The notes beneath the pieces were generated by a model. It was given only the letters and a program-made list of their open reading frames with translations. It was not told the origin of the DNA and made no database searches. Below are positions 46,009 through 55,271 of a stretch of 64,000 nt of DNA, piece after piece. This stretch comes from Limnoglobus roseus (GTDB taxonomy: Bacteria > Planctomycetota > Planctomycetia > Gemmatales > Gemmataceae): positions 2,480,001-2,544,000 of the forward strand of contig NZ_CP042425.1 in the NCBI RefSeq assembly GCF_008254045.1, written 5' to 3'. The translations under genes were made by a program, and so were the position numbers. Positions within the stretch are counted from its first letter, which is position 1, and every line of letters begins with the position of its first letter.

Positions 46009-47142
46009 ATGACCCCCCTACCCCCGCGTGCAGCTGACGTGATGCCGAAGCCCCGTGAGTGGTCCCCGCGATTGTGGGAAGGGGCCGACCTGTTCGCCTG
46101 GCTGAAGATTCTGCTCGGGAATCGGGCGGCCGTGCAACTGCCGTACTGGTACATCGCCGGCATCGTCGGCGGGATGAGTTTTACCCACACCTGGCTGCGG
46201 TGGCTGCAACACGGCCTCTACGGCCGCCGCATCGCGAACACCCAAGTCGAACACCCGCCGCTGTTCGTCATCGGCCACTGGCGGACCGGCACCACGCTTC
46301 TGCACGAACTGCTGATCCTCGACGACCGGCACGCCTTCCCGGACACGTTCGCCTGCTTCATGCCGAACCACATCCTGCTGAGCGAGCGGTTCTTCAAGGA
46401 CCACCTCGGCTTCCTGATGCCGCAGAAGCGGCCGATGGACAACATGGCCGCCGGGTGGGAACGGCCCCAGGAAGACGAGTTCGCTCTTTGTCTGATGGGC
46501 CAGCCGAGTACATACGCGGACATCGCCTTCCCGAACCGCGAGAGCCTGTTCCCGAACTCGCTCGACCTGTCCGGCCTCACGCCGCGGCAGTTGCAGGACT
46601 GGAAGCGGACGTTCCTCCGGCTGATCCAAACGCTGACCTACCGCGACCGCCGCCGGCTGGTGCTGAAGTCGCCGCCGCACACCGCCCGCATCCCGATGCT
46701 GCTGGACCTGTTCCCGGACGCGAAGTTCGTGTACATCCAGCGCGACCCCTACGTGCTATTCCCCAGCACCGTGAACCTCTGGAAGTCGCTCGGCAAGACG
46801 CACGGCCTGCAAACGCCGAGCAATAGCGCGTTGATCGAAGAGAAGGTGTTCCGCGAGTTCCGCGTGATTCACGAACGCTACCACGCGACGAAACACCTGA
46901 TCCCGGCCGGCAACCTCGTGGAAGTGCGGTACGAAGAGTTGGTGCAGGACCTGCCCGGCGGAATGAAGGCCGTCTACGACGGCCTCAGCCTCGGCGGCTA
47001 CGAGAGTGTGCTGCCGCGGATTCAGGGCTACGCGGCCCGTAACAAGAACTACGAGACGAACAAGTATCCGATGACGCCGGACGTGCGAGCGAAGGTCAAC
47101 GCCCGCTGGGGCGACTTGATCGCGAAGTTGGGGTACGGGTGA
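46009..47142 (+). CDS. Sulfotransferase family protein
   Basis: A 377-residue protein with the 5'-phosphosulfate loop VIGHWRTGTTLLHELLIL near residue 85 and the 3'-phosphate motif FVYIQRDPYVLFPSTVNLW near residue 245, the two PAPS-binding elements of the family. LVLKSPPHTARIPML lies between. It would transfer sulfate from PAPS to a carbohydrate, lipid or protein. Translation from ATG 46009 gives the full frame; ATG 46042 (MPKPRE) is a possible alternative. Downstream lies a large inverted repeat; the convergent kinase gene ends on its far side. Confidence 0.9.
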   Translation: MTPLPPRAADVMPKPREWSPRLWEGADLFAWLKILLGNRAAVQLPYWYIAGIVGGMSFTHTWLRWLQHGLYGRRIANTQVEHPPLFVIGHWRTGTTLLHELLILDDRHAFPDTFACFMPNHILLSERFFKDHLGFLMPQKRPMDNMAAGWERPQEDEFALCLMGQPSTYADIAFPNRESLFPNSLDLSGLTPRQLQDWKRTFLRLIQTLTYRDRRRLVLKSPPHTARIPMLLDLFPDAKFVYIQRDPYVLFPSTVNLWKSLGKTHGLQTPSNSALIEEKVFREFRVIHERYHATKHLIPAGNLVEVRYEELVQDLPGGMKAVYDGLSLGGYESVLPRIQGYAARNKNYETNKYPMTPDVRAKVNARWGDLIAKLGYG

Positions 47143-47172
47143 GGCTCTTCGGTTTTCGGGCCTGAAAGGCAC

Positions 47173-47337
47173 GTTCTGTCAGCCCAGGCCGAAGGCCTGG
47201 GTAAACGTCAAACCAGCAGTCCGCTCTGAAGGGGCGGTTCATTCCCACCACCCGAATGAGCCGCCCCTTCAGGGCGGTTGCGTTGGGTGGTTGTCGTTCC
47301 CAGGCCTACGCTTCGCTCCGACCTGGGCTGACGGAAC
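47173..47337. repeat. Nested inverted repeats between convergent genes
   Basis: Outer arms 47173-47188 (GTTCTGTCAGCCCAGG) and 47322-47337 pair with one mismatch. Inside are GGCCGAAGGCC and an imperfect AAGGGGCGG/CCGCCCCTT pair. It fills the gap between the sulfotransferase and kinase 3' ends. Confidence 0.6.
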
Positions 47338-47366
47338 GACCCATTCAGGGCCGAAAGCCCACGACA

Positions 47367-48275
47367 TCACAACCCCTGATTCTTCACCCCCAACAACGCC
47401 TCCTTGAACTCCTTCGCGCTGCCGTAGCGGTCGACCGGCTCCTTGGCGATCGCCTTGAGTAGAACGTCCTGAACGTCGTCGTCCAGGTCCGGGGCGAGAT
47501 CCTTCGGGTTCCGTGGCTTCAGGTTCATCCGCCGGCGGAGGTTCTCTTCCGACGACACCGACCGCTCCCACGGCAACTGCCCCGTGATGACTTCGAAGGC
47601 CGTCACGCCGAGGGCGAACACGTCCACGCGGTGGTCGGTCCGACGGCGGTTGATGATCTCCGGGGCGAGGATGTCCAGCGTGCCGGTGCGGTTGCCCGGC
47701 TGGCAGAACGGCGGCGTGTACGGGATCGTCAGGCCGAAGTCGATCAGCTTCACCACGCCTTCCTTGTCCACCATCACGTTCCGTGGGCACAGGTCGCGGT
47801 GCAGGTACTTGCAGTCGTGCAGGTACTGCACCGAGTCGGCGAGTTGGCCCAGGTAGTCGATCCGCTTGCCGTTGAGTTGCGCGCTCTTCGTTTCGACGAG
47901 GTAGTTCAACCCCAGGCCCTCGATCCACTCCATCACGAGGTACGGCTCGCCCTTCGTCGTCAGGCCGAACTCGTAACTACGGACACAGTTGGGGTGCTGG
48001 AGGGCCATGCAGATCTCGCCCTCGGGCGGCTTGATCAGCCCGACCTGTGTGAACCGGGCCTCGAACTTCCGCGTCTTCTCCTTGTCCATCAACTTCAGGC
48101 AGACGGTCCGGCCGAGGGTCTTGTCGTAGGCCTGGAACACCTTCGACATGCTCCCCTGTCCGGTGCGGCCGCGGAGGTCCCACCGCTTCGCGAAGTCGGC
48201 CCGCTTCATGCCCTTCGTGTTGATGCCCGGCTGCTTCTTCTTGCCACCACCGAAGAGACTACTGAGAAAACCCAC
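47367..48275 (-). CDS. Soluble Ser/Thr protein kinase
   Basis: A 302-residue Hanks-type kinase without a membrane segment. The glycine loop is weak (GRTGQGSMSKVFQAY), Lys is in VCLKLMDKE, the catalytic loop is LHRDLCPRNVMVD and the metal motif KLIDFGLTIPY. Catalytic Asp and Asn are intact. The APE-type motif is LAPEIINRR. A basic Gly/Lys N-terminus precedes the domain. The start is GTG 48275 with GAGGG 6 nt upstream. Targets unknown; no partner phosphatase nearby. Confidence 0.9.
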   Translation of the reverse strand: MGFLSSLFGGGKKKQPGINTKGMKRADFAKRWDLRGRTGQGSMSKVFQAYDKTLGRTVCLKLMDKEKTRKFEARFTQVGLIKPPEGEICMALQHPNCVRSYEFGLTTKGEPYLVMEWIEGLGLNYLVETKSAQLNGKRIDYLGQLADSVQYLHDCKYLHRDLCPRNVMVDKEGVVKLIDFGLTIPYTPPFCQPGNRTGTLDILAPEIINRRRTDHRVDVFALGVTAFEVITGQLPWERSVSSEENLRRRMNLKPRNPKDLAPDLDDDVQDVLLKAIAKEPVDRYGSAKEFKEALLGVKNQGL

Positions 48276-48344
48276 GCGCCGCCCTCGCCCGGTTGAAACG
48301 GAACGAACCTGTTGAAAGAATTGTAACCGATTTCGGCCCGCGTA

Positions 48345-48911
48345 TCACCGATTTCGCAGTTCCGTCGAGGACCGATCGCGGCGGAAGTCGTCTTCGCCGA
48401 GTGTCGTGAACAGTGTGCGGAACTCTTCGCCCACCAGTGCCGCCTCCCAGACGCGGAACCCTTCGCCCACCATCCGGCCGCCGACCAGCACCCGGCAGTC
48501 ACGGTCGAGCAACGTCCGCAGGCCGGCGTCTCGCAGGGCGGGGTCGCCGCCGTAGTACTTCGGGTCGATTAGGCGAACGGCCGTGTCGAATCCGACGACA
48601 AACGTCGCCCCGGGGAAGAGTTCGGCCTTCCGCGCGAAGGTGGCCGCCCGCGTGACCCAGACCGGCGCGTGACCGCGGAACTGCGCCACCCGACGGGTGA
48701 CCTCGTCGGCAGCCAAGCCCGGTTTGTCCACGTTCGCGGTGCTGAGTTCGAAGGCGACCGGCAGCCCCAAGACGCGGGCGGCGACTTCGGCCAGGGTCGT
48801 GTGCCCGTCGTGCAGGGGGTTGAACGAGCCGGGGAAGACGACCGCCGGCAGCGGCGAACCCGTGCGCGTGGACCCGTCCGGCTCGTGACAGTAGTGGTCG
48901 GCGGCGGTCAT
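48345..48911 (-). CDS. Nicotinate-nucleotide adenylyltransferase-like cytidylyltransferase fold protein
   Basis: A 188-residue nucleotidyltransferase. VVFPGSFNPLHDGHTTLAEV carries the GSFNP and HxGH motifs; DRSSTELR near the C-terminus is the ISSTxIR-like motif of this superfamily. NadD is possible, but substrate choice among nucleotidyltransferases cannot be fixed by eye and the phosphopantetheine type is less likely in length. GGAGGA precedes the ATG. It lies upstream of the soluble kinase gene on the same strand, about 70 nt away. Confidence 0.75.
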   Translation of the reverse strand: MTAADHYCHEPDGSTRTGSPLPAVVFPGSFNPLHDGHTTLAEVAARVLGLPVAFELSTANVDKPGLAADEVTRRVAQFRGHAPVWVTRAATFARKAELFPGATFVVGFDTAVRLIDPKYYGGDPALRDAGLRTLLDRDCRVLVGGRMVGEGFRVWEAALVGEEFRTLFTTLGEDDFRRDRSSTELRNR

Positions 48912-48984
48912 TGTTCCTCCTTTTTCGCCGGCGTCCTACCTACAACAGTTCCGTCTCGACGGCTTTCGCGAAAGGGCACCCCGC

Positions 48985-49206
48985 ATGACTGAACCCCTCC
49001 GGCCCGGCAAGTATCGGCACTTCAAAGGCGGCGAGTACGAAGTCATCGGCATCGCCCGCCACAGCGAAACCGACGAGTACCTCGTGGTCTACCGCCCGCT
49101 CTACGGCGACGCGGGGCTGTTCGCCCGGCCGCTGACGATGTTCCAGGAACGCATCACCCTCGGCGGCCGGACCGTGTCGCGGTTCGAGTACCTTGGGCCG
49201 TCCTGA
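48985..49206 (+). CDS. DUF1653-type small protein
   Basis: A 73-residue protein. PGKYRHFKGGEYEVIGIARH, then TDEYLVVYRPLYGD and an RFEYLG end, is the DUF1653 signature, an SH3-like small barrel of unknown role. It is divergently placed from the adenylyltransferase-like gene and convergent with the gene at 49210, whose stop is 3 nt past its own. Confidence 0.85.
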   Translation: MTEPLRPGKYRHFKGGEYEVIGIARHSETDEYLVVYRPLYGDAGLFARPLTMFQERITLGGRTVSRFEYLGPS

Positions 49207-49209
49207 CCG

Positions 49210-49884
49210 TCAGCCCTTCCGCAGTACCGCGTCCACAACCCAGCAGCCGCGATCGTGAATGCCGCCGCCGCGGCAGTGGTCGAGGACTGCCACTTCTTCG
49301 CACCCAGCGTCTTGCAGGGCGTCGGCCAGGATCGGCAGCCGGTCGAACGCCCGCTCGGCGTAGATCGCCGTCGCCAGCCCGACGGCTGTGGACGTCCGCC
49401 AGCCGTCGAGGAACGCCACCGGCCGGTACGGGTTGCCGAAGACGTCGCGGGCGAGGCCGCACAAGGTCGTCTGCGTCGCCTTACGGGTGGCCGCGTCTAA
49501 ACGCCGCCGGAAGTTCAAGCAGATCGACGCGGGCGTTTTGGCGACCCACACCGGCGACGCGGTGGTAGTCTGAAAGATCGCTTCCTCGGCCCAGTACGTC
49601 GTGGCCGAAAACTGCCCACGTCCGCGTCCTGAAGGCCGTCCTGCACGGGCGGCGGCCAATGCGGCCTTGTCGATTCGCCCTTCTGCGAACGACTCAGACG
49701 CGTCGAACATTTGCTGGTAGGCCGGGTCAACTGGTACACCGCCGAACACGCGGCGGAAGCACGCACATGCCAGCAGCCGCAGTTTTCGCCGGCCGACGTT
49801 CGTCGAGCCGGCCTTCGTCAACCGCCGCACCGCCATCAGCACCCGCACGTAGTCGCACGACTTCAGGTACTGCTCCTCCGTCAC
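49210..49884 (-). CDS. Gemmataceae-type protein of unknown function
   Basis: A 224-residue protein. The N-terminus EEQYLKSCDYVRVLMAVRRL and the C-terminus GLATAIYAERAFDRLPILAD with DHCRGGGIHDRGCWVVDAVL are, from memory, typical of a family found many times in Gemmata genomes, usually unannotated. Cys and aromatic residues cluster near both ends. The start is GTG 49884, overlapping the upstream acyl-ligase stop by 4 nt (GTGA), so it is translationally coupled to it. Function unknown. Confidence 0.75.
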   Translation of the reverse strand: MTEEQYLKSCDYVRVLMAVRRLTKAGSTNVGRRKLRLLACACFRRVFGGVPVDPAYQQMFDASESFAEGRIDKAALAAARAGRPSGRGRGQFSATTYWAEEAIFQTTTASPVWVAKTPASICLNFRRRLDAATRKATQTTLCGLARDVFGNPYRPVAFLDGWRTSTAVGLATAIYAERAFDRLPILADALQDAGCEEVAVLDHCRGGGIHDRGCWVVDAVLRKG

Positions 49885-52517
49885 GGCTTCGCCTCCGTCA
49901 GCTTGGCCCGCAGCACCTTGTAGTCGGTCTTTCCGGTGCCTAGCACCGGGATCGCGTCCACCTTCCGCACTTCGTCGAGCCGCATCACGCCGCGGAAGCC
50001 CTCCTTTTGCAAGGCCGCGTTCGCGTCCCGTAGGGCAATCTCTTCGGTCGTGAACAGCACGATCAGCCGGCCGCCGTCGCGCTCGATGCCTTCGACGGCC
50101 ACGCGCGGGCCGTCGTCGGTGGCCGGGAACATGCGGGCCAGCGGTTCCTCCAGGGCGGGCAGCGAGATCATTTCGCCGCCGGCTTTCAGGAAGCGCTTCA
50201 GGCGACCGTGGAAGACGATGTACCCGTCGTCGTCGAGGGCCGCGAGGTCGCCGGTGACGTACCACCGCACGCCGTCGAGATCGCGGAACGGCGATTCGCC
50301 CTCGTAGCCGATGTAGCCGGGGAACACCGTCGGCCCACTGACGAGCAAGAGGCCCATCTTGTTCGGCGGCAACTTCTCGCCGGATTCGAGGTCGACCACG
50401 CAGACGGTGACGTTCGGCAGCGGCTTGCCGATCGTGCCGTGCTTGACCTTCGACACCGGGTTGACGGCCACGCACGGGGCACACTCCGTCACGCCGTAGC
50501 CTTCGAGGACGCTGGCGTGCGGGGCCAGTTCTTTCACGCGGCGGAAGATGTCGTCGGGGCACTTCTCCGCGCCGACGACGATCAGCCGCAGCGAATCGAG
50601 GTCGCCGGGCTTGCAGCGGTTCAGGATGAAGCCGACGAACGTCGGTGTGCTGATGATGATCGTCGGCTTGTACGCGGCCGCCTTGCGGGCGAGCGACGAG
50701 GCATCGGTCGGGTCCGGGTGGTGGACGACCTTCGCCCCGGCGAGCAGCGGGAACAGCCCGGCAATGGTCAGGCCGAAGCTGTGGAACATGGGCAGGAAGC
50801 CGAGGACCGAGTCGGCCCGCGTGAGTTCCTGCGGCGGCGTCGCCCCGCGCATGTCGGCGATGATGTTCGCGTGCGTCAGCGGCACCGCCTTCGGGGCCTT
50901 CTCCGAACCGCTGGTGAACAGCACCACGGCCGGCCGTTGCGGGTCGGTGTTCACGCCGCCGAGGGCCTTCCGCTTCGCGAAGCCAGAGAGGAAGCGCAGG
51001 CCGAGCAGGCGGCGGAGGAGTTCGAACTTGCCCATCGTGGCCCGCACGTCTTCGAGGAAGACGAACTGCGTGCCGGGCACTTCGATCTGCGTGCGGTCGA
51101 TGAACTTCTTCGACGTGACCACCCGCGACAGCTTCATCAGCTTCGCGGCGTGTTCGAGGTTGGCCGGGCCGGTCGTCCAGTTCAACGCGACCGGCAGCTT
51201 GTTCGCGAGGTGCAAGCCGAGGAACGCGAGGTCGGCCGCCACGCTCGCCGGCAGCAGCAGGCCGACATTGTCGCCGGGCAGGTCGCGGAATCGCGCGGCC
51301 ATCGCCGTCGCGCCGACGAACAGCTTCTCGTAGGTGACGGCCCCGGCCAAGTCGTCGGCCGCGGCGATCTCCCGGCGGTTCGCCCCGACGCGGTTCACGA
51401 ACGCCTCGGCCACGGTTTCGCCCAGGATTTCCAGCGGTCGCGTGTCAGACGGCGGGGCGAACCACTCCTTCGGCGCCGGCTTCGGCGGGCCGGAATCGAG
51501 TAGGCCGTCCGCGAGTGCCCACAACTGTCCGAGGCCCGTCGGCACGAGGTCGCTGCTGAAGCCGGAGCGCTGCTCCACTTGCAGGGCGATCTCCATGCCT
51601 TCGAGGCTGTCGAGGCCGAGTTGCGCGAACGTCGTCTCGGCCTTGTTCTCCTCCGGCGTCAGCGGTCGCTTGAGTTGCTGTTCGACGATCTCCTTGACCA
51701 TCTCGATCGTCTGCGGCTTCACCTTCGACACGTCCAGATCGGCCCCTTGCACCGGCGGTGGGAATTCGATCGTCCGCGGGCCGAACAGGAAGTGGTACGG
51801 CACGAACGTCGGCTGCTCGCCGCCGTCGGCGTTGTACCACGCCTCCAACCACGGGTTCAGTTTCTCGCGCGTCGGCTCGGGCCGATCCTTCGCGGCGAAG
51901 GATTCCAGGCGCATCGCGACCCGTCGCCGCGGCGAGAAGAGAATCAGGTTCGCGAACAGTTGGCGGATGCCGCGGAACAGCATCGGCACGAGCCGCGGTT
52001 TTTTTGCGTAGGCCCAACTGAATGAACTACCCCACAGGCCGCGCGTGCGGACGAGGACGAGCGTCGCCTCCGGCACGGCCTTCAGCACGTCGGCGGCGGT
52101 GCGGGCGGCCCCGAGGGAGTCTTTACCGTTCCGCGACAGCGTGCCGCTCGGCCACAGCACGACGTTGTCGCCGGCCTTCAGTGCGGTGATGACTTCCTGT
52201 ACCGACTGTGCCGCCCGCTGCCGGGCCTCGGCACTCGCCTTCTCCGTCTCCGGCACCTTGATCGCCCGCAGCAGCCACGCGAGCGGCGCGAGGATCGGCG
52301 ACTCGAAGTTCGTTTCGAGCAGCATCGGCCGCATGCGGAACGTCCGCCACAGGTGGGCGATGACGTTCGGCGGGTCCATGTACGCCGGGTGGCTCGGCAG
52401 GATGAGGTACGGCCCCGGTTGCTTGATCGCGTCCGCCGTGCCGCCGACCCGCACGCGGTAGCGGAGGCCGAGGACGAACTGCACGAGGTACGAGAAGAGG
52501 ATGCGGACCAGATTCAT
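49881..52517 (-). CDS. PlsC acyltransferase - acyl carrier protein - acyl ligase fusion
   Basis: An 878-residue three-domain protein. Residues 1-230 are a PlsC-type acyltransferase (H43-x4-D48 in LPSHPAYMDPP; VVLWPSGTLSRNG). Residues about 265-345 are an acyl-carrier domain with Ser304 in GLDSLEG as the phosphopantetheine site. Residues about 380-878 are an AMP-forming ligase: VVLFTSGSEKAPKAVPLTH, YGVTECAPC, YVTGDLAALDDDGY and the catalytic Lys in GTGKTDYKVLRAKL. E. coli Aas has acyltransferase plus ligase but no internal ACP. It probably re-activates and transfers fatty acids to lysophospholipid. Divergent from the permease gene. Confidence 0.9.
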   Translation of the reverse strand: MNLVRILFSYLVQFVLGLRYRVRVGGTADAIKQPGPYLILPSHPAYMDPPNVIAHLWRTFRMRPMLLETNFESPILAPLAWLLRAIKVPETEKASAEARQRAAQSVQEVITALKAGDNVVLWPSGTLSRNGKDSLGAARTAADVLKAVPEATLVLVRTRGLWGSSFSWAYAKKPRLVPMLFRGIRQLFANLILFSPRRRVAMRLESFAAKDRPEPTREKLNPWLEAWYNADGGEQPTFVPYHFLFGPRTIEFPPPVQGADLDVSKVKPQTIEMVKEIVEQQLKRPLTPEENKAETTFAQLGLDSLEGMEIALQVEQRSGFSSDLVPTGLGQLWALADGLLDSGPPKPAPKEWFAPPSDTRPLEILGETVAEAFVNRVGANRREIAAADDLAGAVTYEKLFVGATAMAARFRDLPGDNVGLLLPASVAADLAFLGLHLANKLPVALNWTTGPANLEHAAKLMKLSRVVTSKKFIDRTQIEVPGTQFVFLEDVRATMGKFELLRRLLGLRFLSGFAKRKALGGVNTDPQRPAVVLFTSGSEKAPKAVPLTHANIIADMRGATPPQELTRADSVLGFLPMFHSFGLTIAGLFPLLAGAKVVHHPDPTDASSLARKAAAYKPTIIISTPTFVGFILNRCKPGDLDSLRLIVVGAEKCPDDIFRRVKELAPHASVLEGYGVTECAPCVAVNPVSKVKHGTIGKPLPNVTVCVVDLESGEKLPPNKMGLLLVSGPTVFPGYIGYEGESPFRDLDGVRWYVTGDLAALDDDGYIVFHGRLKRFLKAGGEMISLPALEEPLARMFPATDDGPRVAVEGIERDGGRLIVLFTTEEIALRDANAALQKEGFRGVMRLDEVRKVDAIPVLGTGKTDYKVLRAKLTEAKP

Positions 52518-52600
52518 GTCGAGTGACCTCGGCGGATTCCCTTTAAGGTACGGACTCGCCGGGGAACATCTCTCGCCGCGAGTTGCTACCTTGAACCCTT

Positions 52601-54382
52601 ATGGAACCGAACGGCATCGCCCTCGTTCTCGGCGTCGCCGTGCTTGCCCTGGCGGTACTTGTGTTCGGGCCGGGGCTGGTGCTGAAAGTCCAAACCCGAC
52701 GACGGGGCCACGACGAGCCGCCGACATTCCTCGGACCACTGTTCTGGGCCGAGTGGCAGCGGCTCAACCGGCGTGGCTCGCAGGTGTGGCTGCGGATTGG
52801 GTATGTCCTCCTTCTGCTGTTCGGGCTGTTCGCGCTTTACCTCGACGAGTTTGCGGGCTCCCCTCCGCTCGCGATCTTTGCTGGCGGTTCGCTGCCCCTC
52901 GATCGGGTCGCCCGGCTCGCGGAGTCGTACTTCTCTCTTCACCTCTGGCTGCAGTTCCTGGCGCTGACCGTCGTGACGCCGATCTTTGTTGGGGCGTCGA
53001 TCTTCGAGGAGCAGGAACATCGCACGCTGGACTTGTTGCTGTCGTCGATGTTGACGCGCCGCGAGATCGTGATGGGGAAGTTGGCGGCGCGGGTGGCCTT
53101 CGTACTGAGTCTCGCGGCCACGGGGTTGCCGGTCCTGGCTCTCGCGATGCACTTCGGCGGCGTGGACGGAACCTGGCTCGTGTGTGCGGTCGTGGTGACG
53201 GTCTTTTACACCATCGGCCTCGCCACGTTCATCTTCTGGTTCGCGACGCGGGTCAAGTTCTCGCAGTCGATTCCCGCGGTTCTGGCCGTCACGTTCGGGC
53301 TGTCGTTTCACCTCCCGTACTTCACCCTTTTCCTGGCCCTGCTTTCCCCCGACTTCGCCGGCCTGTCGCCGTTCCACTGGCTCATATCGTGCGTGCTTCG
53401 GTCCGAGCCACCCATACGAGCGACCCTCGTGTCGGTCTTCTTCAACAGCGTTGTGGCCCTCGTCTGCGGCTACTTTGCGAACCCCCGGTCGCGGGAGGTC
53501 CGGTCGCCCCGGCGGGCGAGGAAGCGGCCGCGTCGTCTTCGTCGGTTCCCACGGATCGATGCCGCCGCTCCGTTGCTCTGGAAGGAGAAGTATTTCACCA
53601 TCCGCACCTATTGGGAAAGGCAGCCTTCGGAGAGGCGACTGGTGAAGGTTGCGACCATTGTTGGTGCCGTGTTCTTGGCGGCGAGCCTGCTGTTTTTCGT
53701 ACTCGACTTACCCCTGGTCCGCGTCTTCACCGCCATCTTCGGCGGGGCGACTGCGATCGTCGTAGTCGACATTCCTCCGATGGCCGGCCTTCTATTAACG
53801 TCGAGCGTAACGCGGGAACGACAGAAGCTAACACTGGAGTCGCTTCTGTCGCTTCCCTATGGGTGGGACGAACTCTTGGCGGCGAAATGGGAGGTCATGG
53901 ACCTCTTCTACCGGCCGTACCAAATTCTGTACGCGATCGCGGCGGCCACAATGGTGCTGTGTTTGGCGGTTCATCCGGTGGCGGCGGTCGTTGTGGTGGC
54001 CGTGCTGTTCGCGGAACTCCGTTTCTTCCTGGCCCTCGGCCTGTGGCTGTCCGTCCGCTGCCGCTCGACCGTCCGAGCAATCCTCTGGTGTCTCACGGCG
54101 GCCTTCGCCGTGTTTCTGTTACCGGTCCTGCTGAGTAGTCCCGTGGCGAGACTGACAACCCTCTTGGGCTGGCCCGCCGGGGTGGTCGAAGACGTGGTGT
54201 CGTCGCTTTCGCCCGTGGTCGCGGTGAAATTGTGCTTCGCGACGTGGTCGAAAACCGCAACATTCGAAAGCTGGTTCGTCGAAGCCGGGACCGGCGCAGT
54301 CACAGCTCTCTTGTATCTGGCCGCATCGGTCTGGCTCTGGCGGAACGCCTGCCGAACCTTCGGCCGCGACGAGTGGTCCTGA
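52601..54382 (+). CDS. ABC-2-type transport permease
   Basis: A 593-residue membrane protein with about twelve hydrophobic segments in two halves. Each half carries the ABC-2 permease cytoplasmic signature: EEQEHRTLDLLLSSMLTRRE (near residue 140) and TRERQKLTLESLLSLPYGWD (near 405). Two permease units therefore appear fused. An ABC ATPase partner is not adjacent, so it must be encoded elsewhere. Substrate unknown. The ATG at 52601 is preceded by no strong ribosome-binding site. efp follows about 100 nt downstream. Confidence 0.8.
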   Translation: MEPNGIALVLGVAVLALAVLVFGPGLVLKVQTRRRGHDEPPTFLGPLFWAEWQRLNRRGSQVWLRIGYVLLLLFGLFALYLDEFAGSPPLAIFAGGSLPLDRVARLAESYFSLHLWLQFLALTVVTPIFVGASIFEEQEHRTLDLLLSSMLTRREIVMGKLAARVAFVLSLAATGLPVLALAMHFGGVDGTWLVCAVVVTVFYTIGLATFIFWFATRVKFSQSIPAVLAVTFGLSFHLPYFTLFLALLSPDFAGLSPFHWLISCVLRSEPPIRATLVSVFFNSVVALVCGYFANPRSREVRSPRRARKRPRRLRRFPRIDAAAPLLWKEKYFTIRTYWERQPSERRLVKVATIVGAVFLAASLLFFVLDLPLVRVFTAIFGGATAIVVVDIPPMAGLLLTSSVTRERQKLTLESLLSLPYGWDELLAAKWEVMDLFYRPYQILYAIAAATMVLCLAVHPVAAVVVVAVLFAELRFFLALGLWLSVRCRSTVRAILWCLTAAFAVFLLPVLLSSPVARLTTLLGWPAGVVEDVVSSLSPVVAVKLCFATWSKTATFESWFVEAGTGAVTALLYLAASVWLWRNACRTFGRDEWS

Positions 54383-54479
54383 GTTCTACGGTGTCCGCGC
54401 CATCGTGCGATTGATAAACTGAGTGGCATCGAACTAATCAGGACGGTGCGGGCGAACCGCACACCCAGGAGGAGATGAC

Positions 54480-55049
54480 GTGGCTTCCACGAAGATGATC
54501 GACATCCGGCGCGGCATGGTGCTGAACATGAACAATCAGCTCTACTACTGCCTCGACCGCGACCTGAACACGCCGGGGAACTGGCGGGCGATCTTGTACC
54601 TCAAGCTCAAGAACCTCAAGACCGGGTCGATCGTGGACGAGCGGGTCCACCCGGACGACAAGGTCGACGTGGTGTACCTCGAAACGAAGGACTACACCTA
54701 CTCGTACAAGGACGGCGACGACTACGTGTTCATGGACGCCGAGACGTTTGAACAGGTCACGCTCAACGGCCAGATGGTCGGCGACAAGATCCAGTACCTC
54801 CGCGAGAACGACACGGTTCAGATCACCTCCTACGACAACAAGCCGCTCGACGTGGCTTTGCCGCAGACGGTGACGCTGAAAGTGATCGAGACGGAACCCG
54901 GCATCAAGGGCGCGACGGCCGCCGCCCAGTACAAGTCGGCGAAGCTGGAGACGGGGCTGGTGGTGCAGGTGCCGTCGTTCATCACCGAAGGCGAGTTGAT
55001 CCAGATTCAGACCGAAGACGGGAAGTACCTGGGCCGGTCGAAGGGGTAA
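54480..55049 (+). CDS. efp: Translation elongation factor P
   Basis: A 189-residue EF-P, the normal length, with the three beta-barrel domains (IDIRRGMVLNMNNQLYYCL; LYLKLKNLKTGSIVDERV; PLDVALPQTVTLKVIETEPG; LVVQVPSFITEGELIQIQTE). It rescues ribosomes stalled at polyproline. At the tip the usual KPGKG loop reads TPGNWRA, with Asn34 in place of the Lys34 that is beta-lysylated in E. coli. The start is GTG 54480 with AGGAGGAG 5-6 nt upstream. No epmA/epmB genes are near. Confidence 0.95.
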   Translation: MASTKMIDIRRGMVLNMNNQLYYCLDRDLNTPGNWRAILYLKLKNLKTGSIVDERVHPDDKVDVVYLETKDYTYSYKDGDDYVFMDAETFEQVTLNGQMVGDKIQYLRENDTVQITSYDNKPLDVALPQTVTLKVIETEPGIKGATAAAQYKSAKLETGLVVQVPSFITEGELIQIQTEDGKYLGRSKG

Positions 55050-55080
55050 CGCAGTTTTGAGCACCGGAGGTGCGGTAGTT

Positions 55081-55216
55081 GTTAGCCAGGGGCGTCAGCC
55101 CCTGGAACCACGCACCCAACGCACAAGCCCCGGAGGGGCGGCAGACGCGCGTCTGCCGCCCCTCCGGGGCTTGAATCATTCTTGACGGCTACCAGGGGCT
55201 TACGCCCCTGGCTAAC
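55081..55216. repeat. Nested inverted repeats, likely cruciform, between efp and spoVG
   Basis: Outer arms 55081-55105 and 55192-55216 pair over 25 bp with one mismatch. Within them lies a perfect 48-nt palindrome, 55125-55172 (AAGCCCCGGAGGGGCGGCAG inward). It sits between convergent gene ends. Confidence 0.75.
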
Positions 55217-55271
55217 GACTGCCGCCGCTCCGCGGCTGAGAACCAGAGCGGTGCGGAACGAGCGACCATTT

